Part shown: positions 1-6,071 of the stretch, piece after piece
How positions within the stretch are numbered: the stretch's first letter is position 1
Layout: each line of letters starts with the position of its first letter
Assembly: GCA_017390125.1 (NCBI GenBank)
Contig: JAFPCT010000053.1
Location: 1-8,721, forward strand
Reading direction: 5' to 3'
Origin: Treponema sp.
Lineage (GTDB): Bacteria; Spirochaetota; Spirochaetia; Treponematales; Treponemataceae
DNA: 8,721 nt
Notes under the pieces: model-generated
What the model saw: the letters and a program-made list of their open reading frames with translations, nothing else
The model's database searches: none
Told to the model about the DNA's origin: nothing
Translations under genes and position numbers: made by a program

Positions 1-288
1 AATTACGTTGTCCAGAACTGTGTAGTACGGGAACAGCAGGTCTTTCTGGAGCATGTAGCTTACTTCGCCCGCCTTGTTCTTTATGCTCCTTCCGTTCAGA
101 ATGATGTCTCCGCCGTCCGTAGGTTCAAGCCCTGCAATTATATTGAAAAGCGTAGACTTTCCGCTGCCGCTTTTTCCTACGACACTGACGAATTCTCCCT
201 GTTCAAGTGAAAAGCTTATGTTTTTGAGGATATGTCTTGAGCCAAAACTCTTGTCTATGTTCTGAATCGAAAGAAGCGTCATATTCAT
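1..288 (-). CDS. thiZ: ABC transporter ATP-binding protein, ThiZ-like (partial, N-terminal 96 residues)
   Basis: This is the nucleotide-binding subunit of the thiamine-precursor importer; it would hydrolyse ATP on the cytoplasmic face to drive the ThiX-like permease. The visible N-terminus carries a Walker A loop at residues 38-46 (GKSGSGKST) and the Q-loop glutamine at residue 81 (MLQKDLLFPYYT). The signature motif, Walker B and switch histidine lie beyond the left edge. The ATG at 286-288 shares its A with the TGA stop of the preceding binding-protein gene (TGATG), so translation is probably coupled. A second in-frame ATG lies at 280-282. By sequence alone it could be any nitrate/sulfonate/taurine-type ATPase (SsuB/TauB/ThiZ); the assignment to ThiZ comes from the ThiY- and ThiX-like neighbours and the upstream TPP riboswitch. 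Confidence 0.88.
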   Translation of the reverse strand, partial: MNMTLLSIQNIDKSFGSRHILKNISFSLEQGEFVSVVGKSGSGKSTLFNIIAGLEPTDGGDIILNGRSIKNKAGEVSYMLQKDLLFPYYTVLDNVI

Positions 289-1277
289 CAGTTCAAAAAG
301 TCGTTTGTAAAGCCTTTGTTTTCCGGAAGGGTTCCCGGCATAAGTGAGCTTTCGTTCAGCCAGCGGTAGAATCTGTTCCAGCGCTCAGGTTCGATGTAAC
401 CCCATTTTTTCGCATCTGCCTTGTAGTAGTCTCCGATCCATTTCTGGCTTGCAAAAACAAGGGTGCGGTCAAGTTCTGGTGCACATTTGCAGAGAATTTC
501 AGCAGCTTCCTCCGGATTGTCGATGGCAAATTCATAACCCCTTCGCAGAGCTTTCATGAATGCTCTGGCTGTTTCCGGTTCTTTTTTAAGGAATTCTGTT
601 CTGGAAATAAGGATCGGGGTGTAGTAGTCAAAGACTGGATTTATTTTTCCGAAGTCCAGATAATTTGTCTCATAACCGTCAATCTGGAGCTTTATGCCGT
701 CCCATGCATAGTAAATCCATACGCAGTCAATATTAGTGTTCAATGCTGCGACAATGTCGTATACAGAAGTCGGGATGAGCTTTATCTTTGAAAAGTCTCC
801 GCCGTCTCCTTCCATAAGCTGCTTTATTGTCGTAAGCTCAACCTGGCTTTCCCATGTAGCGTAAGTTTTTCCCTCAAGAGCCTTAGGACGGTCAATTCCT
901 TTTTCCTTGAGTGAAATCAAGCCTGAGGTGTTGTGCTGCAGAAGTGCTCCTACTGCAATGACAGGAATTTCTTCCGACTGGGCAAGGGCTGGAGCAATTG
1001 AGTCCTGGAACCCGACTCCGAACTGAGCACGGCCAGTTGCAATCATTATTTCAGCTCCTCCGTCAGAAGGCTGAACGATTTCCACTTCTAAGCCTTCTTC
1101 TGCGAAAAAGCCTTTTTCCCGGGCAACGTAAAGTCCTGTGTGGTTTGTGTTAGGGGTCCAGTCCAGGGCGAAAGTGATTTTCTTTGTGTCTTTCTTTGAA
1201 GAGCAGCTGCTGAAAGACAGTATGGCTGCACATATAGCTGCAGCTGTTGAAATCAGAATGATCTTGTTTTTATTCAT
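288..1277 (-). CDS. thiY: ThiY-like thiamine-precursor ABC transporter substrate-binding lipoprotein (NMT1/THI5-like)
   Basis: The 329-residue protein is the extracytoplasmic binding component of the importer, expected to capture a thiamine pyrimidine precursor (HMP or a formylaminopyrimidine) and deliver it to the permease. Residues 1-25 form a lipoprotein signal: basic start, hydrophobic stretch, then FSSC with Cys25 as the probable lipid site, followed by a Ser/Lys-rich linker. The mature part opens with the family hallmark LDWTPNTNHTGLYVA at about residues 38-52, then a GGAEIMIATGRAQFGV segment near 73-88, both typical of NMT1/THI5-like proteins (PF09084). The ATG overlaps the thiX stop as ATGA, and an AAGGA ribosome site sits about 10 bases upstream inside thiX. 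The exact ligand cannot be read from sequence; riboflavin- or sulfonate-binding relatives exist, but the riboswitch supports a thiamine role. Confidence 0.9.
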   Translation of the reverse strand: MNKNKIILISTAAAICAAILSFSSCSSKKDTKKITFALDWTPNTNHTGLYVAREKGFFAEEGLEVEIVQPSDGGAEIMIATGRAQFGVGFQDSIAPALAQSEEIPVIAVGALLQHNTSGLISLKEKGIDRPKALEGKTYATWESQVELTTIKQLMEGDGGDFSKIKLIPTSVYDIVAALNTNIDCVWIYYAWDGIKLQIDGYETNYLDFGKINPVFDYYTPILISRTEFLKKEPETARAFMKALRRGYEFAIDNPEEAAEILCKCAPELDRTLVFASQKWIGDYYKADAKKWGYIEPERWNRFYRWLNESSLMPGTLPENKGFTNDFLN

Positions 1278-2011
1278 TTTTTACAAATCCTTTTTTCGAT
1301 ATAAGATATTAATTTGATTAAGAGCAGACTTAATGCAGAAACCAGAAAGATTACCGCAAAGAGTTTGTCATAGGCATAAGATTTTTTTACCCTCGTCATG
1401 TAAACTCCAAGTCCCTGGGTTCCTCCCAGCCATTCTGAGATCACGGCTGCAATTATTGAATATGAAGCCGAAATTTTCAGCCCTGAAAAGAAGTAGGGCA
1501 GGCTAGAAGGAAGTTTTGCAAGCTTAAGGATCTGATGTTTTGTAGCTCCCAGCGAAAGAAGCAGGTTGATTGTGTCTTTGTCTACTGAAGCGAAACCCGT
1601 AAGCAGGCTGACAGTGAGGGGGAAAAAGCATGACAGAACAATCAGAATGACTTTTGATGACATGCCGTAACCGAACCACAGTATCAGAAGGGGAGCAAGG
1701 GCGATTGTTGGTATGGTCTGGGTTATAACCAGTATGGGGTAGACAGACCTGTTTACAAAATCGAATCTGTCCATGACGACGGCAAAAACGAAGGAAACTG
1801 CAATGCTTACAGAAATGCCCAGGGCGGCTTCTGCCAGACTTATTCTCAGGTGAAACATCAGGAGTTTGAAATCTTTGCAGAAAGCAACGAGCACTTTTAC
1901 CGGCGAGGGCAGCATATATCCCGGAATGAATCCGGACATGCTCAGAACCTGCCATATAATGAGGATCATTGCAATCAATACAAAAGGGGCAATTCTGTCC
2001 GTTTTCTTCAT
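1274..2011 (-). CDS. thiX: ThiX-like ABC transporter permease
   Basis: The 245-residue membrane subunit should form a homodimeric channel for the thiamine precursor. Six hydrophobic segments can be seen at about residues 8-27, 60-82, 93-113, 118-143, 179-198 and 215-235. The cytoplasmic EAA-type loop that docks on the ATPase spans about 153-178, with its conserved glycine at G155 (SLGATKHQILKLAKLP). The LPSPVKV motif near residue 34 and the EWLGGTQGLGVYM stretch near 193 are typical of the BPD_transp_1 proteins that partner with NMT1/SsuA-type binding proteins. The start lies three bases after the upstream stop codon and has only a weak ribosome site, which points to translational coupling. 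Its 3' end overlaps thiY by four bases. Confidence 0.9.
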   Translation of the reverse strand: MKKTDRIAPFVLIAMILIIWQVLSMSGFIPGYMLPSPVKVLVAFCKDFKLLMFHLRISLAEAALGISVSIAVSFVFAVVMDRFDFVNRSVYPILVITQTIPTIALAPLLILWFGYGMSSKVILIVLSCFFPLTVSLLTGFASVDKDTINLLLSLGATKHQILKLAKLPSSLPYFFSGLKISASYSIIAAVISEWLGGTQGLGVYMTRVKKSYAYDKLFAVIFLVSALSLLLIKLISYIEKRICKK

Positions 2012-2014
2012 TTT

Positions 2015-2308
2015 CTAGTGATATTTCCCGATTTTCTTTTCAATAGAAAGAACTTCGCCTTTCGGGCGGTAGCTTATCTTTACATATGAACTTACAGCGG
2101 GAGCTCCTGCCTTGATGGCAATCAGCTGGCAGTTTTTCACTATCTCCATCAGGGTGTCGTAGTCGCCTTCAATGCTTGTTTCACATGGCCCTGCATAATA
2201 GTTCAAACCTGTGCTTTTAATGTAGGCGATAACTTCGTCCACAATACGGCATAATTCCTCATCATTTCCTGCTTTCGGCAGAACTTGAATCGCAACACTT
2301 GCTTCCAT
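2015..2308 (-). CDS. Thiamine-binding protein of the MTH1187/YkoF family (DUF77)
   Basis: This small 97-residue protein belongs to the PF01910 family (MTH1187, TM0486, the YkoF half-domain), whose members bind thiamine or its pyrimidine moiety and form multimers of ferredoxin-like folds. Visible family features are the N-terminal strand SVAIQVLP (residues 4-11), the helix with STGLNYYAGPCETSIEGDYD (about 32-51), the SSYVKISYR strand (73-81) and the terminal SIEKKIGKYH. It has no signal peptide or membrane segment, so it is probably cytoplasmic. The ATG at 2306-2308 is chosen because GGAGG lies eight bases upstream; the TTG start five codons earlier overlaps that site. It is the first gene after the TPP riboswitch and runs into thiX with a three-base gap. 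Its task could be buffering incoming ligand, but that is inferred. Confidence 0.85.
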   Translation of the reverse strand: MEASVAIQVLPKAGNDEELCRIVDEVIAYIKSTGLNYYAGPCETSIEGDYDTLMEIVKNCQLIAIKAGAPAVSSYVKISYRPKGEVLSIEKKIGKYH

Positions 2309-2316
2309 AAATGAAG

Positions 2317-2321
2317 CCTCC
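2317..2321 (-). promoter_or_regulatory. Ribosome binding site of the thiamine-binding protein gene
   Basis: GGAGG on the minus strand sits eight bases before the ATG at 2306-2308 and directly after the uridine run of the riboswitch terminator. It rules out the upstream TTG codon as the start, because that codon overlaps the site. It could become inaccessible only if the terminator complex forms, so control is probably at transcription rather than translation. Confidence 0.75.
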
Positions 2322-2354
2322 AAAAAAAAACACGCCCGGAAAAATGAGCGTGTT
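2322..2354 (-). terminator. Riboswitch-controlled intrinsic terminator
   Basis: On the minus strand AACACGCTC (2346-2354) pairs with GGGCGTGTT (2329-2337) around an eight-base loop, and the stem runs into nine consecutive T residues (2322-2330). This is a classic Rho-independent terminator placed between the TPP aptamer and the first ribosome binding site. The 5' arm contains ACGCU, which can pair with GGCGU in the 3' part of the aptamer (2384-2388), a possible antiterminator when TPP is absent; that pairing is only five base pairs and is inferred. Confidence 0.88.
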
Positions 2355-2373
2355 AAAAGACAAGATTTAAAAT

Positions 2374-2462
2374 CAGCTTTCCTACGCCGGCATTATCCGG
2401 ATCAGGTACGGTCGGAACCAAGAAGTTCCCTCTCAGCCGGATTCAGTCCAGCTCCCGAAATC
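2374..2462 (-). ncRNA. TPP riboswitch (THI element) aptamer
   Basis: The minus-strand RNA holds the conserved pieces of the TPP aptamer in the right order: CGGGAGC at the 5' side, a six-base-pair P3 stem (GCUGGA/UCCGGC), the invariant CUGAGA, an additional GGAAC/GUUCC hairpin, then CCUGAUCCGGAUAAUGCCGGCGUAGGAA in two adjoining parts, where CCGG/CCGG forms P5 and CCU/AGG forms P4. The P1 stem looks weak (about UUU with AAA). Binding of thiamine pyrophosphate should favour the terminator just downstream and switch off the thiamine-precursor import operon. The exact ends are approximate. Confidence 0.95.
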
Positions 2463-2484
2463 GCCTGCATTTGAGATGCAGACG
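2462..2484 (-). other. 5'-end hairpin ahead of the TPP aptamer
   Basis: CGUCUGCAU and AUGCAGGCG form a nine-base-pair stem with a five-base loop at the extreme 5' end of the predicted riboswitch transcript. It starts at about the expected transcription start and ends right before the aptamer. It may protect the 5' end of the RNA or help the aptamer fold. It is not followed by a U run, so it is not a good terminator for panD. Confidence 0.5.
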
Positions 2485-2490
2485 GATATG

Positions 2491-2519
2491 ATATTAGCGG
2501 ATTATATGATCGGGTTCAA
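2491..2519 (-). promoter_or_regulatory. Sigma-70-type promoter of the thiamine uptake operon
   Basis: On the minus strand TTGAAC (2514-2519) and TAATAT (2491-2496) are separated by exactly 17 bases, a near-consensus -35/-10 pair. The predicted start, about 2483-2487, coincides with the beginning of the 5' hairpin and lies just upstream of the TPP aptamer. The -35 begins only five bases after the panD stop codon. Confidence 0.7.
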
Positions 2520-2524
2520 TAGAT

Positions 2525-2878
2525 TTACTGTTTTACAGCCTTTACGGAATTATCTTCGTTAAGGAGAACTACTGTCGGCTGCCAGCTGTCTGCCTTTTCT
2601 TCCGGAATGGTCGTATATGTCACTATTATTACTTTGTCTCCCGGGCATGCTTTGCGTGCGGCTGCTCCGTTAAGGCAGATTTCGCCTTTTTTTCCTGGAA
2701 TGATGTATGTGGAGAAGCGTTCTCCGTTGTTTACGTTCAGGATGTCAACTTTTTCCCAGGTGTGCATGCCGGCTTTTTTGCAAAGCTCAGTATCAATGCT
2801 GATAGAACCTTCATAATTCAGGTTTGCATCTGTAACAGTTGCCCGGTGAAGTTTTGCCTTTAATACTGTAATGTCCAT
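2525..2878 (-). CDS. panD: Aspartate 1-decarboxylase, pyruvoyl-dependent
   Basis: The enzyme decarboxylates L-aspartate to beta-alanine, one of the two halves of pantothenate. The 117-residue proenzyme cleaves itself between Gly24 and Ser25 (YEGS), turning Ser25 into the pyruvoyl cofactor. Other family residues are in their usual positions: Lys9 and His11 (KLHR), Arg54, Thr57 and catalytic Tyr58 (NGERFSTY), and the NGAAA stretch near 70. The length is close to the usual 115-130. GAGGAAA lies about five bases before the ATG. The gene is the last of the pan/coa operon, 23 bases after coaX, and supplies PanC, encoded in the same operon. No terminator follows; the thiamine promoter begins almost at once. 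Confidence 0.96.
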   Translation of the reverse strand: MDITVLKAKLHRATVTDANLNYEGSISIDTELCKKAGMHTWEKVDILNVNNGERFSTYIIPGKKGEICLNGAAARKACPGDKVIIVTYTTIPEEKADSWQPTVVLLNEDNSVKAVKQ

Positions 2879-2901
2879 TTCTGTTTCCTCGTCATGCAGT
2901 T

Positions 2902-3672
2902 TTATTTATTTAGCTCAAGAGCTTTCTTTACGCCCAGAAGGACAAGTTCCGGACATATTTCATTGAAGAGGGTGTATTCTTCAAAAATTCGGGCAAATCC
3001 GCCTGTTCCTATGATGAACGGCTTTTCCCCGTGGAATATGTTTTTCTGATAAAGCCATGAAAATTCCTTCAGCGCTCCGGCAGTACCATAATACAGTCCG
3101 CTTTGAATTGCTTCAACCGTACTTGTTCCGCATATGTGGTCAGGACGGGCGATTTCTACGCTTGGAAGTTTGGCAGTTCCGTTGGCAAGGGCCTCAACGC
3201 TGATTTTAAGTCCGGAAAGAATTGCGCCCCCCAGATATTCCTTGTTGCAGGTGACGCAGTCTATTGTGGTTGCAGTTCCCATGTCAATTATAATCAGGTT
3301 TGTTTCCGGATGAAGTGATACGGCTCCGATTGCTCCCGCAATTCTGTCTGCACCTATTTCCTTTGGATTCGGATATTTTAGTTTCAGCCCTGTTTTGATT
3401 CCTGCCTGAATGAACAGCGCCTCCTGGTTGAAATATTTTGTAAAAGCACTTGAAAGAGAATAATTTATTGAAGGTACTACACTGCATACCCCAATCCTGT
3501 CGATTTTCTGCCAGTGGAAGCCGTTTTCCCGGATTACGGAGCGGAGAAAAAGCCCGATCTCGTCGGAGCTGTTTCCTACTGCAGTTGTGCGCCGGAACTG
3601 AAGCACAAGCTTGTCCTCTTCAAAAAGACCGCCTGTTATCTGTGTGTTTCCTACGTCAAGAGTGAGTATCAT
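2902..3672 (-). CDS. coaX: Type III pantothenate kinase
   Basis: CoaX phosphorylates pantothenate to 4'-phosphopantothenate, the first committed step of CoA synthesis; type III enzymes need a monovalent cation and are not inhibited by CoA. The 256-residue protein shows the ASKHA-fold motifs: DVGNT at 6-10 (phosphate loop), GADR at 107-110 with the catalytic aspartate at 109, DMGTATT at 130-136, GGAILSGLKIS from 148, and GTGGFA at 222-227. The length is typical for the family. Its ATG overlaps the coaB stop as ATGA, so the two are coupled. The product is the substrate of the adjacent CoaB, which makes the pair functionally coherent. Confidence 0.96.
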   Translation of the reverse strand: MILTLDVGNTQITGGLFEEDKLVLQFRRTTAVGNSSDEIGLFLRSVIRENGFHWQKIDRIGVCSVVPSINYSLSSAFTKYFNQEALFIQAGIKTGLKLKYPNPKEIGADRIAGAIGAVSLHPETNLIIIDMGTATTIDCVTCNKEYLGGAILSGLKISVEALANGTAKLPSVEIARPDHICGTSTVEAIQSGLYYGTAGALKEFSWLYQKNIFHGEKPFIIGTGGFARIFEEYTLFNEICPELVLLGVKKALELNK

Positions 3673-4358
3673 CGGCTTCCTCCCTTTATATTTCCCAGAA
3701 ATGATGCAAGTTCCTCAAGGTTCTGTGTCTCTGCCGCTATCTTACCGTTTTTTTCCCAGATTGTGCACGGGTGTGAGGTGCTGGTTATTTCACTCAGGTC
3801 ATTGGATACGACAAAGTCCGGTGAAAGCCCGGCATTTCCTGTGGAGTTAAATACTTTTTCGGTTGCTTCTTTTCTTTCTTCTGCTGATGCGCCGCTTGTA
3901 AGCTTGAAGGCCGTAAGGACTGTGCCGGAAGCGTTTTCTTTGCACCACTTCTTTATGCTGTCGACGATTTTAGGATTTTTTTTAAGCCTGATTACCGGTG
4001 CACTGTTGGATGAGATTTTTGCAAAGTCTCCGGGACGATAGGTCTTTCCGTTCATTTCTATTGTGTCCACGGAAAAGTCGCTTACGGCAGCTGCATGTAC
4101 AATTAGATCCCATCGGCCTGTTCTGCACAAAGATTCAACTGCGTCAGAAAGGTTCTGGAAGCTTTTGAATGTGCGGATACAGATTCCCTTTTCCTCCGGT
4201 TTTACGGCCCTTTCTGCCATGAGAGCAGTGACATTATGTCCTGCTTTTGAAAGGCTTTCTGCTAGAAAAGAGGCTGTGCGCCCGGTGGAAAAATTGCATA
4301 TTGAGCGGACTGTATCAATCGGTTCTTCTGTGCCGCCGCCGGTAATCAGAATGTTCAA
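3669..4358 (-). CDS. coaB: Stand-alone phosphopantothenate--cysteine ligase (CoaB)
   Basis: CoaB activates 4'-phosphopantothenate with a nucleotide triphosphate and joins it to cysteine, giving phosphopantothenoylcysteine. The 229-residue protein is just the ligase domain: TGGGTEEPIDTVRSI at 6-20 followed by NFSTG, HAAAVSDF at 88-95, the KISS segment at 114-117, LKKNPKI near 125-131, and VVSND at 183-187. In many bacteria this domain is fused behind the CoaC decarboxylase as Dfp/CoaBC; here no CoaC domain is attached or adjacent. The start codon is TTG (4356-4358), supported by an AGGAG six bases upstream and by the family motif beginning at once. It lies 17 bases after panC and overlaps coaX by four bases. 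Confidence 0.93.
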   Translation of the reverse strand: MNILITGGGTEEPIDTVRSICNFSTGRTASFLAESLSKAGHNVTALMAERAVKPEEKGICIRTFKSFQNLSDAVESLCRTGRWDLIVHAAAVSDFSVDTIEMNGKTYRPGDFAKISSNSAPVIRLKKNPKIVDSIKKWCKENASGTVLTAFKLTSGASAEERKEATEKVFNSTGNAGLSPDFVVSNDLSEITSTSHPCTIWEKNGKIAAETQNLEELASFLGNIKGGSR

Positions 4359-4364
4359 AGGTGT

Positions 4365-4369
4365 CTCCT
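4365..4369 (-). promoter_or_regulatory. Ribosome binding site fixing the TTG start of coaB
   Basis: AGGAG on the minus strand is six bases before the TTG at 4356-4358. There is no ATG or GTG in frame nearby that would keep the nucleotide-binding ITGGGT motif at its expected position close to the N-terminus, so the TTG is taken as the real start. Confidence 0.75.
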
Positions 4370-4375
4370 GGATTC

Positions 4376-5140
4376 CTAGTTTTTTGAAGCCGGAATATTG
4401 TCGATAAGACGTACGTCTTCAAGGAATACGGCTGCATAAAGCCTGCCGTCTATTGTAGTTACATAGTCTACTTTGAAACCGGCTTTCTCAAGGTTTGCAG
4501 TGATTTCTGCATCGCTGCCTCCCTGAGCCATGATTTTGTGAAACTCAGGAGCCTTTGCAAGGCCTTCGATGCTGAGCTTTCGGTTACGGCTTGAGATTGC
4601 AAGGCCGTTTTCTTCACGGACAACAGGACATCCGATAAGGTTGATGTTCATGAAGAATGCCTCGACCATTCCGCGAAGGAGCGTAAGCTGCTGGAAATCT
4701 TTTTCTCCGAAATATGCGTTTGTAGGGCGGACAATGTTGAAAAGCTTCATTACGACTGTGAGTACGCCGTCAAAATGTCCCGGGCGCTTTGCACCGCAGA
4801 GTTTTTTGCTGAAATCCTTTTCTGTTACCATGTAGCGGTAGTCATCTGGATACATGCCTGCATAGTTTGGCGCGAAAAGATAGTCAACTCCTGCTTTTTC
4901 AAGAAGCGCTTTGTCGTCATCAAAATTTGCAGGATATGTTACAAGGTCATTTTTGTCGTTGAACTGAGTTTCGTTCAGATAAACGCTTACAACTGCAACG
5001 TCATTTTCTGCTTTTGCCTTTTTTACCAATGAAAGGTGTCCGTTGTGAAGTCCTCCCATTGTAGGAACAAAACCGATTTTCTTTCCGTTGAGTGTGTCAC
5101 GGATTTTCTTGAATTCTTCTGGTGTGTTAATAACCTTCAT
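4376..5140 (-). CDS. panC: Pantoate--beta-alanine ligase (pantothenate synthetase)
   Basis: PanC condenses pantoate with beta-alanine through a pantoyl-adenylate. The 254-residue protein has the adenylate-forming motifs: PTMGGLHNGH at 26-35 (HxGH), QFNDKNDL at 59-66, GAKRPGHFDGV at 116-126, YFGEKDFQQ at 143-151 and SSRNR at 183-187. The catalytic N-terminal domain is complete. After SSRNRKLS the C-terminal lid domain is about 25-30 residues shorter than in the usual roughly 280-residue enzymes, though it still ends in VRLIDN. The usual arginine after YP (YPR) is alanine here. AGAGG lies seven bases before the ATG. It starts 18 bases after panB, and both its substrates depend on enzymes of this operon. 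Confidence 0.95.
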   Translation of the reverse strand: MKVINTPEEFKKIRDTLNGKKIGFVPTMGGLHNGHLSLVKKAKAENDVAVVSVYLNETQFNDKNDLVTYPANFDDDKALLEKAGVDYLFAPNYAGMYPDDYRYMVTEKDFSKKLCGAKRPGHFDGVLTVVMKLFNIVRPTNAYFGEKDFQQLTLLRGMVEAFFMNINLIGCPVVREENGLAISSRNRKLSIEGLAKAPEFHKIMAQGGSDAEITANLEKAGFKVDYVTTIDGRLYAAVFLEDVRLIDNIPASKN

Positions 5141-5158
5141 ATATCAGCCTCTTGTATT

Positions 5159-5938
5159 TCATTTAATCTCGTCGCCCTTCGGAAATTCACAGGTGTGGAC
5201 GTCCGAAGCGTAGCTGTTGATTGCATTTTTTATGAGCTCAAGTCCGTTCAGGTACTGGCGCACGAAACGCGGCTTGAATCCGCTCATTCCCAGCATGTCC
5301 TGCAGGACAAGAACCTGTCCGTCGCAGTTAATGCCTGCGCCGATTCCGATGGTCGCAATATTTACGGCTGCCGTTATTTTTTTTGCAAGGGCAGCAGGAA
5401 TGCATTCTAGAACCATTGAGCAGCAGCCAAGTTCCTCAGCTTTTTTCGCCTCTTCGATTATCTTTTCTGCAGCTTCATCTGTCTTGCCCTGCATTTTGTG
5501 TCCGCCGAAAGCCTGGAAGAACTGAGGTGTAAGTCCAAGATGAGACATTACTGGAATTCCGCTCATGACAAGGTGACGGATTATTTCTTCCTGTCCGAAA
5601 ACTCCCTCAATCTTTACGCAGTTTGCGCCTGCCACAAGGAGCTTTCCTGCGCAGTCAGTTGCATATTCAATGCCTTTGCGGGTTGTTAAAAAAGGCATGT
5701 CGCATACGATGTATTTCTGGGTTCCGTTTCTGACGCTGCGCGCATGCTCGGTCATCCATTCCATTTTTGCAGGCAGAGTTGTGCTTTCGCCGTGCATGAC
5801 CATTGAAGCGCTGTCGCCTATAAGAATGCAGTCAATGTCTGTCTGATCAATGATTTTTGCGAAGGTTGAGTCGTAGCATGTTATCATTGAAATCTTTCTG
5901 CCTTCGCTTTTGAATTTGTGAAAATCTAATGTGGTCAT
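5159..5938 (-). CDS. panB: 3-methyl-2-oxobutanoate hydroxymethyltransferase (ketopantoate hydroxymethyltransferase)
   Basis: PanB transfers a hydroxymethyl group from methylenetetrahydrofolate to 2-oxoisovalerate, making ketopantoate. The 259-residue protein is of standard length and shows the TIM-barrel family motifs: ITCYDSTFA at 19-27, IGDSASMVMHG at 40-50 with the metal-binding aspartate, CDMPF at 79-83, VKIEG at 108-112, SHLGLTPQ at 132-139, catalytic glutamate in LECIP near 178, and IGIGAG at 197-202. The start at 5936-5938 (MTTLDFHKF) is chosen because AAGGA lies eight bases upstream and the family starts there; the reading frame stays open 22 codons further but the extension has no family character. 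It is first in the pan/coa operon. A ketopantoate reductase gene is not in the window. Confidence 0.96.
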   Translation of the reverse strand: MTTLDFHKFKSEGRKISMITCYDSTFAKIIDQTDIDCILIGDSASMVMHGESTTLPAKMEWMTEHARSVRNGTQKYIVCDMPFLTTRKGIEYATDCAGKLLVAGANCVKIEGVFGQEEIIRHLVMSGIPVMSHLGLTPQFFQAFGGHKMQGKTDEAAEKIIEEAKKAEELGCCSMVLECIPAALAKKITAAVNIATIGIGAGINCDGQVLVLQDMLGMSGFKPRFVRQYLNGLELIKNAINSYASDVHTCEFPKGDEIK

Positions 5939-5946
5939 TGTACCTG

Positions 5947-5951
5947 TCCTT
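5947..5951 (-). promoter_or_regulatory. Ribosome binding site fixing the panB start
   Basis: AAGGA on the minus strand lies eight bases before the ATG at 5936-5938. It argues against the longer in-frame reading that begins at 6004, which would place this site inside the coding sequence. Confidence 0.7.
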
Positions 5952-6029
5952 TTTAAGATCAAGTCTTTGAAAAGTTTTGTTTGGCAAACCGCAGTGATTT
6001 GCAAAATCGCCGCCAGAAACTGGTCGACG

Positions 6030-6052
6030 TTCCTAAGGAATAATATTCCTAA
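6030..6052 (-). promoter_or_regulatory. Inverted repeat over the -10 of the pan/coa promoter (possible operator)
   Basis: AGGAAT-ATT-ATTCCT (6036-6050) is a perfect six-base inverted repeat with a three-base centre, extending to seven of eight matching bases per arm. A third copy of the half-site continues as TTCCT/AGGAA toward 6030. The repeat covers the whole -10 hexamer and reaches the predicted transcription start, the place where a repressor would block RNA polymerase. No regulator gene is visible in the window, so its role is inferred. Confidence 0.4.
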
Positions 6053-6068
6053 CCGTCGGTTTGTTCAA
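6040..6068 (-). promoter_or_regulatory. Sigma-70-type promoter of the panB-panC-coaB-coaX-panD operon
   Basis: On the minus strand TTGAAC (6063-6068) and TATTAT (6040-6045) are exactly 17 bases apart. Transcription would start near 6033, giving a leader of roughly 95 bases before the panB ATG. The -35 uses the same hexamer as the thiamine operon promoter. It lies only three bases beyond the T run of the upstream minus-strand terminator, so the two signals are tightly packed. Confidence 0.7.
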
Positions 6069-6071
6069 GAC

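Noticed and set aside
1524..1955. Minus-strand open frame of 143 codons inside thiX
   Set aside because: It is an alternative frame of the permease gene, rich in His, Arg and Cys, without domain features.
2462..2484. Nine-base-pair hairpin as a terminator for the panD transcript
   Set aside because: The stem is followed by GAUUUCGGG rather than a U run, and it starts at the predicted transcription start of the thiamine operon.
3514..4041. Long plus-strand open frame of about 175 codons
   Set aside because: It lies antisense to coaX and coaB, both of which have unmistakable family motifs; its product shows no domain and is a shadow of their codon use.
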